In this document: positions 36,499-45,240 of the stretch, piece by piece | Numbering within the stretch: the stretch's first letter is position 1 | How the letters are laid out: every line of letters begins with the position of its first letter | Source: Bacillota bacterium | GTDB lineage: Bacteria; Bacillota; Clostridia; Ch29 | DNA length: 64,000 bases | NCBI GenBank assembly: GCA_013540605.1 | Contig: JABVCK010000004.1 | Coordinates: 62,001-126,000 of the forward strand | Direction of reading: 5' to 3' | Notes under the pieces: model-generated | What the model was told of the DNA's origin: nothing | The model's input: only the letters and a program-made list of their open reading frames with translations | The model's database searches: none | Position numbers and translations under genes: made by a program

Positions 36499-37509
36499 AT
36501 GAGAGGATTTAAGTTTGCAGTCCTTGGAGCCCTTGGCGCTGTTGGACAACAAATGCTGAACATGCTTGACCAAAGCGATCTTCCCATAGAGAGCGTAAAA
36601 CCGCTTGATGTGAAACAAAACAACGGGAAAAAACTAGTTTTCAGGAACAAGGAGATAACGGTAGAGGAAGTGGTAGAAGGTTCTTTTAAGGATGTGGATA
36701 TCGCATTATTCTCCGCCGGAGCAGAAGCCAGTATGTCCATCGCACCAATGGCGGTACAGGAAGGAGCAGTAGTAATAGATAACAGCAGCGCGTGGAGAAT
36801 GGACAACGATGTGCCCCTGGTCATACCAGAGGTCAATCCCCATGACCTGGACCGGCATAAGGGATTGATAGCAAATCCAAACTGCTCAACAATTCAGATG
36901 CTGGTTGCCCTTAAACCCATACATGATAGATACATTATCAAACGAATTGTCGTATCGACCTACCAGGCTGTATCCGGCAGCGGCCAGAGGGCAATTGATG
37001 AACTCATTTCACAGATTACAGGCTTTGTCAACAAGTCGCCAATAGAAAGCAGTGTCTATCCATACCAGATAGCATTTAACGCCCTTCCCCATATAGATAT
37101 ATTTCAGGATAATGGATATACAAAAGAAGAGATGAAGATGGTAAACGAAACCAAGAAAATCCTTGACAGAGCCATCGAAGTAAACGCTACTGCGGTAAGA
37201 ATTCCTGTGTTCAGGTGCCATTCTGAGTCAGTTAACATAGAAACAGCAAAGCCAATCGATCCCCATGATGTGAGATTACTGCTGAAAGACGCACCCGGCA
37301 TCAGGGTCATTGATGATGTCGGCTCCCTGAAATACCCCATGGCAATACAAGCCGAAGGCAAAGGTGAAGTATTCGTAGGCAGGATAAGGAAGGACTATAC
37401 CATCCCCAATGGGCTGAACATGTGGATAGTAGCTGACAATTTGTTAAAAGGTGCCTCCCTCAACGCCGTACAGATTGCAGAAACACTCATTGCAAGAAAT
37501 CTTGTGTAG
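36499..37509 (+). CDS. asd: Aspartate-semialdehyde dehydrogenase, second copy
   Basis: 336 aa, a paralogue of the lysine-operon enzyme. VLGALGAVGQQMLNMLDQSD dinucleotide motif (GxxGxxG changed to GALGAVG but compatible), active Cys in NPNCSTIQML, and EEMKMVNETKKIL. ATG at 36499 is preceded by AGGGGG; an upstream frame beginning in the palindrome is not used. It is not under the lysine riboswitch but under the palindromic promoter, and is followed 16 bp later by an aspartokinase gene. Confidence 0.92.
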   Translation: MRGFKFAVLGALGAVGQQMLNMLDQSDLPIESVKPLDVKQNNGKKLVFRNKEITVEEVVEGSFKDVDIALFSAGAEASMSIAPMAVQEGAVVIDNSSAWRMDNDVPLVIPEVNPHDLDRHKGLIANPNCSTIQMLVALKPIHDRYIIKRIVVSTYQAVSGSGQRAIDELISQITGFVNKSPIESSVYPYQIAFNALPHIDIFQDNGYTKEEMKMVNETKKILDRAIEVNATAVRIPVFRCHSESVNIETAKPIDPHDVRLLLKDAPGIRVIDDVGSLKYPMAIQAEGKGEVFVGRIRKDYTIPNGLNMWIVADNLLKGASLNAVQIAETLIARNLV

Positions 37510-37525
37510 GGGAGGCTGCACCAGC

Positions 37526-38539
37526 ATGGGACCGGTAGTACTGAAGTTTGGCGGGACGTCCTTAAACAGCGCTTCCGCAAGGCAGGCAGCCATCAGGCAT
37601 ATAGCCGACGCCAAAAATCGCGGCAATAGAGTTGCCGTAATAGTATCGGCTATGGGACGCAGGGGCGAACCCTATGCAACAGATACCTTATTAGCCCTGC
37701 TTGAAACCATCGACTCACGGATAGACGCAAGAAAGAAAGACCTGCTGCTTTCATGCGGGGAGATAATCTCGGCGGTTCTTATCTCGCATATGTTAGAGAG
37801 TATTGGAATTGCTTCGGTTCCCTTATCGGGATTTCAGGCCGGTATAATTACGGACGGGAAGTACACTGACGCTACTATAATCGATGTAAAAACCGAACCA
37901 ATAATCCGCTGCCTTGAAGAGGATAAAGTAGCTGTAATAGCGGGTTTTCAGGGTTACAGCCGCAACCTCGAAATAACCACTTTAGGAAGAGGTGGGAGCG
38001 ATATTTCAGCTATAGTGATAGGTGGATATATTGGTGCCGATACGATTGACATCTTTACCGATGTACCGGGTGTGGCCGTGACGGACCCAAGAATTATACC
38101 TGAATCCCCCTTCATAAAGCTGCTAAGCCGTGAGCATATGTATAGGCTGTCTAAACATGGAGCAAAGGTAGTTCACCCGAGAGCGGTTAAAGCAGCGATA
38201 GACTTCAAAACCCCTTTTAGGGTTCGGTCTACCTTTTCACAGGATCCGGGTACTTTGATCGATAGTGAGACACACTGCCTCTCGGACCGTGGTCTTATAG
38301 GAATAGCCTCAGAAGACGGGATGAATCTGATCAGTCTGGTGTTTAGCAAATCAGAGGCCAGGGAAATGGAAGAAGAAGTTTGTACCCTTCTATCGGATAA
38401 GGGAGTAGTTCCCCTGGGAATTTTCTATGAGCCATATACTCTGCTGCTTGCCTTAAATCAAGAGGACAAACAGAAGGCGGTAAGGATTATCTATGATGGA
38501 TTCTTTTGCAACTATAAAAGAGTAAATACCGCTGGTTGA
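37526..38539 (+). CDS. Aspartate kinase-type protein, second copy with a shortened regulatory part
   Basis: 337 aa. Kinase motifs LKFGGTSLNSASARQ, TTLGRGGSDISAIVIG and FTDVPGVAVTDPRIIPES are intact. The C-terminal ~80 residues hold a reduced ACT region (LIGIASEDGMNLISLVFSKS) instead of the two full ACT domains of lysC, so feedback control by lysine or threonine may be lost (inference). Start ATG at 37526 has GGGGAGG 9 bp away. With asd2 it would supply aspartate semialdehyde outside normal lysine control. Confidence 0.87.
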   Translation: MGPVVLKFGGTSLNSASARQAAIRHIADAKNRGNRVAVIVSAMGRRGEPYATDTLLALLETIDSRIDARKKDLLLSCGEIISAVLISHMLESIGIASVPLSGFQAGIITDGKYTDATIIDVKTEPIIRCLEEDKVAVIAGFQGYSRNLEITTLGRGGSDISAIVIGGYIGADTIDIFTDVPGVAVTDPRIIPESPFIKLLSREHMYRLSKHGAKVVHPRAVKAAIDFKTPFRVRSTFSQDPGTLIDSETHCLSDRGLIGIASEDGMNLISLVFSKSEAREMEEEVCTLLSDKGVVPLGIFYEPYTLLLALNQEDKQKAVRIIYDGFFCNYKRVNTAG

Positions 38540-38550
38540 CTATATCACGT

Positions 38551-38604
38551 ATATCACGGGGACGGTTCTACTGATATATATCAGTAGAACCGTCCCCGTG
38601 ATAT
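38551..38604. repeat. 54-bp perfect palindrome of the GGGGACGG family
   Basis: Two 27-bp perfect arms meeting at 38577/38578, each containing ATCACGGGGACGGTTCTACT; an extra half copy (CGTCCCCGTGATATA) follows at 38606-38620. It lies between convergent genes ask2 and the flavin reductase gene. No T tract follows, so I class it as a repeat that may also stop transcription. Confidence 0.88.
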
Positions 38605-38628
38605 ACGTCCCCGTGATATATAAGCATC

Positions 38629-39198
38629 TTAACGGGCCTTAAAATCCAACCCTATATTGAAGCACTGGCCCAGAGGGCCGTCCGTTCCCCAATATTCGCC
38701 AAACGCCGATACCAGCAAATTTCCCGTCTTTATATTATACTCTTCATCAAGAATATCCTGATCTATATGCTCATAAACCAGCTCTGCTATAAACATGTCA
38801 TGTGTTCCCAGGGATATTATTTCTTTGACAATACATTCGAAATTTATGAGACATTCGTATATATACGGAGATTTGGTTTTTACTCCTGGTTTGAGCGTCA
38901 GGCCGCTTGCTTTAATCTTATCAACCTTTCTTCCGGAAACGATACCACAATAGTCGGTCAATTTCACCTGATGTACCGAAGGAATATTTATAACGAAGTC
39001 TCCAACCTTTTTAATCAGGCCAGACGAATATCTATTAGGACGTAAAGAGATATAAACAAGCAGAGGGCTGGAGCAAAGTACACCGGTCCAGGAGACTGTT
39101 ACTAGATCGGCGCCCTTTTCCCCGTCGCTGCAGCTTACAATCACCACAGGTCTGGGTACATAACCAATCTGGGGATTTCTGGACAGTTTAATGCTCAT
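38629..39198 (-). CDS. Flavin reductase-like FMN-binding protein (flavoredoxin type)
   Basis: 189 aa, split-barrel flavin-binding fold: MSIKLSRNPQIGYVPRPVVI at the N-terminus, VSWTGVLCSSPLLVYISLRP, and later GTHDMFIAELVYEH. Flavoredoxins of anaerobes carry electrons as bound FMN. Last gene of the DAO/HcnABC-like operon, 28 bp after the ferredoxin gene, so it may accept electrons from that oxidase (inference). Confidence 0.88.
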   Translation of the reverse strand: MSIKLSRNPQIGYVPRPVVIVSCSDGEKGADLVTVSWTGVLCSSPLLVYISLRPNRYSSGLIKKVGDFVINIPSVHQVKLTDYCGIVSGRKVDKIKASGLTLKPGVKTKSPYIYECLINFECIVKEIISLGTHDMFIAELVYEHIDQDILDEEYNIKTGNLLVSAFGEYWGTDGPLGQCFNIGLDFKAR

Positions 39199-39226
39199 AA
39201 ATATAACCTCCCGAAAAATCTACACT

Positions 39227-39724
39227 TTACAGGCGTATCATTGTGACCACATCTTCAAAGTATTCTTGGGGGTATTCCGCCCAAACAATCGCAGTCCTGT
39301 TATTCTTGGCGGATACGTCTACTTTTATTACCTTACCCTTGCATAGGGTATTCCCGTACCGGTCAGCCAGTTCAACCTCCCTCCCCTCTTCAGGCAGGGG
39401 AAGATACTCATATGGGAATTTTATCAATGACATCCCTTCCCTATAATCATAGGTCTTAACGTATATAGCAAGACCCGGGCACGCCGCCACGCACAGCGCG
39501 CAACCGGTGCACTTATCCTCATCCAATTGAGGCAGGTTTGTTATTGGCCTGCCAACCTTAATAGCCCCCCGCAAGCAGGCGGTTTCACACGGATTGCACG
39601 GTATTTCCTCTATGCATTCAATAAACGCTATACTTCTCTTTCTAGCCCTTTCAATACCAGGATATCCGGGGGTGCCTCGCAGCTCATCAATGGAAGGCGC
39701 CCCATCTATTTTAAGCCCTTTCAC
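39227..39724 (-). CDS. Two-cluster ferredoxin-like 4Fe-4S protein
   Basis: 165 aa. Cys motifs: ECIEEIPCNPCETACLRGAI and DEDKCTGCALCVAACPGLAI, consistent with two Fe-S clusters, followed by a small beta domain (PLPEEGREVELADRYGNTLC). Such proteins accompany HcnB-like FAD subunits in anaerobes. GTG start overlaps the stop of the FAD subunit gene by 4 bp, so the two are coupled. Confidence 0.82.
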   Translation of the reverse strand: MKGLKIDGAPSIDELRGTPGYPGIERARKRSIAFIECIEEIPCNPCETACLRGAIKVGRPITNLPQLDEDKCTGCALCVAACPGLAIYVKTYDYREGMSLIKFPYEYLPLPEEGREVELADRYGNTLCKGKVIKVDVSAKNNRTAIVWAEYPQEYFEDVVTMIRL

Positions 39725-40815
39725 TGTTCGTCCCCTCCTGCCATTACTTGCTGTTTTGCTATCTTTCTATTTTCACCAAAGGGTCCGCACCGCAAGGCAT
39801 CCAGTCTCTCCCATATTTCCCCTGCTATCTTTTCCAATCTCTCGGTATCGATTAGCCCTATGGCAGCTGCAGCGCTTACGCCGGCCAACCTGCCTTCTTC
39901 CATTGCAGTGCTTGCTTCTTCAATTCCCGTAATATCTCCGGCTATATATATACCCTTTTTACTTGTAGCCATATACCGGTCATGCCATGGTACATGTCCT
40001 CCAAGCACCCGGTTGAATACAAATTTACAACCTGCTATCCATGCAAGCTCCGCCAAAGGGGTAAGCCCTGTTGCCAGGCAGATGGTGTCTACGTTGATAG
40101 CAATCTCGCTTCCGTCAACCGGCTTAAATCTTTCATCCACCCGGGCTATTATTGCCCTTTCAACCTTTCCATCACCTTCTGCCCTGACAATGGTATGTGA
40201 AACATAGAATGGGACTCCCGCTCTCCTCACCTTTGCAGTATGCACTCCGTAAGCCCCAAGTCTTGGAGCTGCTTCCACTATTGCAGCGACTTCCGCACCC
40301 GCCTGCAGCAGCTGGTACGATACAATAACTCCGACATTTCCGGAACCCACCATCAATACCTTCCTGCCCGGAAGCACACGGTTGACATTTATCATTGTCT
40401 GGGCTGCGCCTGCACCCATTACGCCGGGCAGCGTCCAACCCTCAAAGCTGATTGAGTTCTCTACTGCCCCGGTACATAAAATTACAGCAGCTCCCTTAAC
40501 CTGGAAGCTTTTCCTTTCATCCTTAACCACCCATAAAACGTTATCATCATAAATACCGCATACCTTGGAGTTTAACCAAACATCCATTCCAAGTTCCTTT
40601 GTTTCCTTCAATAGCTGCAATCCTATTTCTAACCCTCTAACCCCTGCTTTGTGCTCAGCAGAGCCGAAAAATTTATGAATCTGCTTGAATAACTGTCCTC
40701 CGGGTCTTGAGTTCTCATCGATCAGAAGCACCCTCGCGCCGTTTTTTGCAGCTTCAATTGCGGCACACAGACCGGCGGGACCGCCGCCTACAACCACAAT
40801 ATCCCATACCCTCAT
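39721..40815 (-). CDS. HcnB/OoxA-like NAD(P)/FAD-dependent oxidoreductase subunit
   Basis: 364 aa. N-terminal FAD motif DIVVVGGGPAGLCAAIEAAK, second nucleotide motif VLMVGSGNVGVIVSYQLLQA, and GIYIAGDITGIEEASTAMEE near the end. It lacks the C-terminal BFD-type Fe-S domain of HcnB/OoxA, which is encoded separately at 42091-42357. ATG at 40815 overlaps the upstream 2Fe-2S gene by 4 bp. By analogy with opine, D-hydroxyproline and HCN-forming oxidases it passes electrons from the DAO-like subunit. Confidence 0.87.
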   Translation of the reverse strand: MRVWDIVVVGGGPAGLCAAIEAAKNGARVLLIDENSRPGGQLFKQIHKFFGSAEHKAGVRGLEIGLQLLKETKELGMDVWLNSKVCGIYDDNVLWVVKDERKSFQVKGAAVILCTGAVENSISFEGWTLPGVMGAGAAQTMINVNRVLPGRKVLMVGSGNVGVIVSYQLLQAGAEVAAIVEAAPRLGAYGVHTAKVRRAGVPFYVSHTIVRAEGDGKVERAIIARVDERFKPVDGSEIAINVDTICLATGLTPLAELAWIAGCKFVFNRVLGGHVPWHDRYMATSKKGIYIAGDITGIEEASTAMEEGRLAGVSAAAAIGLIDTERLEKIAGEIWERLDALRCGPFGENRKIAKQQVMAGGDEQ

Positions 40816-41144
40816 TCGTCTCCAGCACCTTCCTTCCATTTACCGCAGCCGTGTTGTGTCTCTACTCTCATCCCTTCTTCAACCGGCGTCACACAGGTAC
40901 GGACATTGGGCATTCCATTCACCGTCATTACACAATCGGTACATCGGCCTATTCCACAAAAAATACCTCTAGGGGCATGATGCTTTTTTGTATACCTAAA
41001 TGTTTTTATCCCGGCTGCCAGTAATGCAGATGCTATCATTTCGCCCTCAATAGCCTCTAATTCCTGCCCATCCACATAGATCTTAACCTTTCGGTCATAT
41101 TCAATGTCTCCAAGTATCGGGTGCTTTGTTATCCTCATGTTCAT
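40812..41144 (-). CDS. HcnA-like 2Fe-2S ferredoxin subunit
   Basis: 110 aa, plant-type ferredoxin fold: VDGQELEAIEGEMIASALLA and the Cys set CGIGRCTDCVMTVNGMPNVR followed by C. It is the small Fe-S subunit of HcnABC/opine oxidase-type complexes. Overlaps the FAD subunit gene by 4 bp. ATG at 41144, GAGGAG about 10 bp upstream. Confidence 0.87.
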   Translation of the reverse strand: MNMRITKHPILGDIEYDRKVKIYVDGQELEAIEGEMIASALLAAGIKTFRYTKKHHAPRGIFCGIGRCTDCVMTVNGMPNVRTCVTPVEEGMRVETQHGCGKWKEGAGDE

Positions 41145-41159
41145 ACGTCAACAACTCCT

Positions 41160-42035
41160 CTATAACAGCCCTAGTTTAACCATTTCTTCAACCAGAATTT
41201 TCTCAACATATGCACCGGCATCCACCATAGGAAGCCTTAACCCTCCTGCATTTCTCCCCATGAGGTTCAGTGCCTTTTTCACGGGTATAGGGTTTGTGGT
41301 AATAAACAGCGCATCGAATATCGGTTTAAGTTTGTTATGCAGCTGTGCCGCGTTTTTTACGTCTCCCTCCAGGAAACTGTCAATCATCCGCCTCATCATC
41401 GGACCAACCACCTGTGATGCTACGCTGACCACTCCCGCGCCCCCCATGGCCATAATCGGTATTGTGAGGAAGTCATCCCCGCTGTAGACATTAAATCCTT
41501 CCTTTGCCCTCCTGATAACCTCACAGACCTGGCTGAGGTTACCGCTTGCCTCCTTCAATGCAACTATGTTTTCAATCCTTGACAGCTCTATCACTGTCTC
41601 TGCATCCATATTACCACCCGTTCTGCCGGGGACATTGTACATCATTATCGGAAGTTTTACTTCCTCGGCCACCGCCTTGAAATGCCTGTAAATACCCTCC
41701 TGGTTAGGTTTATTGTAATAGGGCACAACCACAAGAACACCATCAACGCCACACTCCACTGCCATCCTTCCCATCTCAATGGTGGCCTTTGTGGAATTTG
41801 TACCTATTCCGGCGATCACCGGCACATCGACCGAGGCTTTTATTTCTTTAAACAGCTTAATTTTTTCATCGGTTGTCAGGGTCGGAGCCTCCCCGGTTGT
41901 ACCGCAGACCGTCAAAGCCGTAGTTCCCTCTTCAACCAGTTGTTTTGCCAGTTCAACAGCCCCACCGTAGTTTACATTTAACTCCTCATCAAAAGGCGTA
42001 ACCATCGCTGTGATAAGACTACCCCATCGTTGCAT
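41160..42035 (-). CDS. dapA: Dihydrodipicolinate synthase family protein, second DapA
   Basis: 291 aa, standard length. All DapA residues I can check are present: GTTGEAP (Thr-Thr), PYYNKP (Tyr), YNVPGRTG (Arg that binds the semialdehyde carboxylate) and KEASGN (Schiff-base Lys). It could therefore truly make hydroxy-tetrahydrodipicolinate; homologues in amino acid operons can also be deaminases or aldolases, for example in hydroxyproline breakdown. The second of two ATGs (42035) is best placed after GGGAGG. It sits inside an oxidoreductase operon, not with lysine genes. Confidence 0.85.
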   Translation of the reverse strand: MQRWGSLITAMVTPFDEELNVNYGGAVELAKQLVEEGTTALTVCGTTGEAPTLTTDEKIKLFKEIKASVDVPVIAGIGTNSTKATIEMGRMAVECGVDGVLVVVPYYNKPNQEGIYRHFKAVAEEVKLPIMMYNVPGRTGGNMDAETVIELSRIENIVALKEASGNLSQVCEVIRRAKEGFNVYSGDDFLTIPIMAMGGAGVVSVASQVVGPMMRRMIDSFLEGDVKNAAQLHNKLKPIFDALFITTNPIPVKKALNLMGRNAGGLRLPMVDAGAYVEKILVEEMVKLGLL

Positions 42036-42090
42036 TGCCATAACCTCCCTTTAATGTCATCCTACTGATAAAATAAGAAAGCCATAAGGA

Positions 42091-42357
42091 CTAATTGTCA
42101 TCTTCTTCGAAGTTGCTTATTGGTACAGGTCTCACCGGTGACCGGTATGTCGATGGCTGAATCTTCTCCATCTCAATTCCCGTTTCATCAGCGAAAACCT
42201 TTTCTACCAGTTTTCTGCAAGTTCTTCCCTGACACAATCCCATGCCGGCTCTTGTCTTTCTCTTTATTTCATTAACCGTTGTACAACCGCTCAAAATAGC
42301 TTCTCTTATTTCCTCCTCCGTTACCTCTTCGCATCTGCAGATTATTATATTATTCAA
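42091..42357 (-). CDS. BFD-type 2Fe-2S protein
   Basis: About 88 aa. The BFD motif is clear: IICRCEEVTEEEIREAILSG, then GMGLCQGRTCRKLVEK, four Cys for a 2Fe-2S cluster. It corresponds to the C-terminal domain of HcnB/OoxA as a separate subunit. The open frame runs to 42423, but those first residues are encoded by a 39-bp palindrome; a TTG at 42357 behind AGGGGG (12 bp) is my choice. The start is uncertain. Confidence 0.78.
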   Translation of the reverse strand: MNNIIICRCEEVTEEEIREAILSGCTTVNEIKRKTRAGMGLCQGRTCRKLVEKVFADETGIEMEKIQPSTYRSPVRPVPISNFEEDDN

Positions 42358-42390
42358 TTTTTCCGATAACCCCCTATTTGCCGTTAAACA

Positions 42391-42429
42391 GGTATTTTGG
42401 GGATTCTTTAAAAGAATCCCCAAAATACC
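42391..42429. repeat. 39-bp palindrome between symporter and BFD genes
   Basis: Arms of 19 bp (GGTATTTTGGGGATTCTTT and its complement) around one base. It lies 11 bp after the symporter stop and before the BFD gene, with no T tract. It may be an RNA-stability or partial-termination hairpin inside the operon. Confidence 0.8.
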
Positions 42430-42439
42430 ACCAGTCTAT

Positions 42440-43885
42440 CTAGACTGTCTTAACAGTGTCTTTATTCATCTTTTCCCTTGTCATACTGGAAACAACTACG
42501 ATTAGCAGAGCAGAAACCACAAGGGCGATAAGCACTCTGTTGGGACCCAGGGCGGTAACCTGGCTCAGTACCGCCCCGGATACAATGCCTATCCTGGCTC
42601 CCCAGGGGGTAACCTTGCTGTTTTTCTTGCCCATCTGGAAACCTTCCGCTGGATTCTCCTTCCAGATCAAACCTACAAGCAGAAGGGGTACAAGACCTCC
42701 GCCCGCCATCGCGTATGCCCTTGAGAACAGGCCGAGAATGCTGCTGGCATAGATAGCTGCCAGAGCAGCAAAAATACCGATAACTACGGTTAAGTACTTT
42801 GCGTATTTGACGAGCTGTTCATCTGAAAGCTGCGGGTTGAAGGGTTTGATAAGGTCATTTACAACGAGGATTGATGCGGAGTTCAGGTTTGAGTCCGCCG
42901 ATGACATGCCGGCAGCAAGAACAAGAGCAAAAATCATGGCGGAAACCCCCACAGGTACATAGTTCATCATAAACCAGGGCATTGCGTCATCTGGCTTCAG
43001 TCCCTGGTTCATTGTGAGGACTACCATACCCACAAAGGCAGTCAGCATAACCATGATTATCGCTGCAATCCCGCTCCACAAAAGGCCATTTCGAGCTGTT
43101 TTGGCATCCTTTGCAGCGAAACACCTCTGCCAGTAAATCTGTGCCGCAAGGATACCTACACAGCCGGTTACAAAGTTAGTAATGAGAGTTATCGGAGGTA
43201 CCCCCGAAAAGGTCCATAGTTCACCTTTGCCTACATCGGCAAGCCTTGTCCCCAGCTCTGCAAAGCTCCAGTGTACCGGCGAAAATGCATATATATAAAA
43301 CGCGACTCCAAATATCACAACCATTACACCCTGCAGCAGGTCGGTCCATACGACCGAATATATGCCGCCCAGAGTTGTATACAAAATGAAAACGCCGGAA
43401 AACAGCAGTATAATCGGCAGCTCATTGGCACCGGTTACTATCTTGAATATGTTGCCAAACGCTTTTCCCTGTCCTCCTACCCAGGCTATCATAATCATTG
43501 AGGCCAGCAAACCTCCCAGTGCCCGGGTTACCTTGTCGTTTACCATCAAATCGTCTATCATCTCGGTAAAGGTGTTATAGGTGAACTTTCCTGCTAGCCC
43601 CGCAAAGAATAGGGCAAATATAATCTTCGACCCCTGCTCGCCCAGTATGAATGCCATCCAGGGCAAACCTACCGAATACCCTTTCCCTGCATGACCTATG
43701 AAGTTGCCCACACCCATGATCGTGGCAAACTGAGTAAATAGTACCAGATAAATCGGAAAAGTACCGCTACCTATGGCATAGTTCGAGAAACTTAATGCAG
43801 CACTGTCCTTTACTCTCCATGAAATATACAAGAATGCGCCACACATAACCAGAGTAATGACCCACAATAAGGTTCCTAAACCCAT
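42440..43885 (-). CDS. Sodium:solute symporter (SSS) family transporter
   Basis: 481 aa with about 13 hydrophobic segments. SSS features: GFNY-like N-terminal region (SNYAIGSGTFPIYLVLFTQF), GGIYSVVWTDLLQGVMVVIF, and AAGMSSADSNLNSASILVVN (sodium-site region). Relatives carry proline, pantothenate or other amino/carboxylic acids. It lies in the DAO/HcnABC-like operon, so it probably imports the substrate of that oxidase (inference). Confidence 0.88.
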   Translation of the reverse strand: MGLGTLLWVITLVMCGAFLYISWRVKDSAALSFSNYAIGSGTFPIYLVLFTQFATIMGVGNFIGHAGKGYSVGLPWMAFILGEQGSKIIFALFFAGLAGKFTYNTFTEMIDDLMVNDKVTRALGGLLASMIMIAWVGGQGKAFGNIFKIVTGANELPIILLFSGVFILYTTLGGIYSVVWTDLLQGVMVVIFGVAFYIYAFSPVHWSFAELGTRLADVGKGELWTFSGVPPITLITNFVTGCVGILAAQIYWQRCFAAKDAKTARNGLLWSGIAAIIMVMLTAFVGMVVLTMNQGLKPDDAMPWFMMNYVPVGVSAMIFALVLAAGMSSADSNLNSASILVVNDLIKPFNPQLSDEQLVKYAKYLTVVIGIFAALAAIYASSILGLFSRAYAMAGGGLVPLLLVGLIWKENPAEGFQMGKKNSKVTPWGARIGIVSGAVLSQVTALGPNRVLIALVVSALLIVVVSSMTREKMNKDTVKTV

Positions 43886-43939
43886 TCTTTAGCCCCCTTT
43901 AATAATATTTTTGGCGTGAAAGTGATTGACATTAATTTG

Positions 43940-45130
43940 CTATGCCACACCTCCCTCCTTCCTTTGGAACCTGTCAAAGTTCAGCTCCTCGATATCCAAA
44001 CTGTTTGTCCTGCCGAGTACCAGGTTATTTATGATCTTCCCTGTAACCGGTGCAAGGGCAATCCCATCACCCTCATGACCGGCTGCTATAAAAAACCCGG
44101 GCAACGTCGCTACTTCACCGATTATTGGCTTTCCGTCCTGGCATGCCGGTCTTAGCCCTGCAAAGCTTCTAATAATACTGACATTGTTCATAACAGGAAA
44201 GAACCTTGCCGCCTGGGATACCATTATCTGTAATGCCTCAAAGGTAGTATTCTTATTGTATCCCACATATTCCCTTGTACTTCCGATAAAGCAGTTGCCA
44301 TCTGCGGTACGGGTAAATGAAAACCCCACACCAAGGTCCTCCAGCACCTTCTCCCTCTTCTTTGCTTTTCCCGGGTTAAGCTTGGATACTATATAGTCAG
44401 CGCTCCAGACATTGGTCTCGCCAAGGGGTGGAACCTGCTCGGTAACGGCTATTTGTCCTCTCTTTGGCTTTATCGGTATTTCTATACCTACCATCTTCCC
44501 TATAAATGGCGCCCATGGACCCGCTGCATTTATCACCGTCTCCGCCACGTACCTTTCGCCATTTGCAGTTCCGATTGTCCAGTCACCGGAACCGTTCCTA
44601 TCTATAGAAACAACCTCAGCATTCTTCTTAATCTGCATGCCCAGTTCCTTCCCCCTGTTGGCAAAAGCAAACATAACCCTTAGGGGATTCACCTGCGCAT
44701 CAATAGCGCTGTATGTTGACGCGATTACCCCCTCACTTACATGGGGCTGCTTTTTTTTCACCTGCTTCTTTCCTACTATTTCCACTTCCAGACCGCACTT
44801 CTTCTGCTCAATAACGAAATCCTCCATAATGCGCAAATCATCCTCGGTTTCTATTAAAATCATTGCACCGGGACTCATAAACTCCAGGTCCGTACCCAGC
44901 TCATCCGATAGACCCCTGTACATATCTATACTTTCCAGGGCCATCTCCAGAACTATTCCGGGTTTTTTTGATTGGAGCAGTATTGCGTCGTCACAGGAGC
45001 CGGAGGCACCATTACCTATATCTTTCTTCTCCAAAACCAACACCTTCTTCCCAGATTTGCTCAAATAATATCCGGATGAAAGGCCGATTATGCCCGAACC
45101 TATTATTATAACATCGTACCCCCTACCCAT
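43940..45130 (-). CDS. DAO-family FAD-dependent amino acid/imino acid oxidoreductase (HcnC/OoxB-like)
   Basis: 396 aa. FAD motif DVIIIGSGIIGLSSGYYLSK, LEKKDIGNGASGSCDD, and C-terminal SFAGLRPACQDGKPIIGEV with GHEGDGIALAPVTG. This is the catalytic subunit type of opine oxidase, D-hydroxyproline/proline dehydrogenase and HCN synthase: oxidation of a secondary or alpha-amine. ATG at 45130 follows AAGGAGG; the frame is open to 45214. First gene of the eight-gene operon, with its own promoter and candidate FCD operator. Confidence 0.87.
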   Translation of the reverse strand: MGRGYDVIIIGSGIIGLSSGYYLSKSGKKVLVLEKKDIGNGASGSCDDAILLQSKKPGIVLEMALESIDMYRGLSDELGTDLEFMSPGAMILIETEDDLRIMEDFVIEQKKCGLEVEIVGKKQVKKKQPHVSEGVIASTYSAIDAQVNPLRVMFAFANRGKELGMQIKKNAEVVSIDRNGSGDWTIGTANGERYVAETVINAAGPWAPFIGKMVGIEIPIKPKRGQIAVTEQVPPLGETNVWSADYIVSKLNPGKAKKREKVLEDLGVGFSFTRTADGNCFIGSTREYVGYNKNTTFEALQIMVSQAARFFPVMNNVSIIRSFAGLRPACQDGKPIIGEVATLPGFFIAAGHEGDGIALAPVTGKIINNLVLGRTNSLDIEELNFDRFQRKEGGVA

Positions 45131-45240
45131 GAGTTTTCCTCCTTTTAAGGAATGTCTCCAATTAAACGATTTGTATAGGGCTAGATTTGTGGATTTAAAA
45201 TGGTCGTTTATCAAGGCCGGAATGTTTTGAGATAATGCTG

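Noticed and set aside
39527-40207. 226-residue plus-strand open frame
   Set aside because: It lies antisense across the ferredoxin and FAD subunit genes, which have clear family motifs; it shows Ser/Pro-rich shadow composition and no ribosome site.
41160-42035. Naming DapA2 as the hydroxyproline-pathway deaminase
   Set aside because: The neighbouring DAO/HcnABC-like genes suggest it, but all residues typical of true DHDPS are kept and no proline racemase-type epimerase or semialdehyde dehydrogenase is nearby; left open.
44412-45068. 218-residue plus-strand open frame
   Set aside because: Antisense shadow of the DAO-like gene, with no family features.
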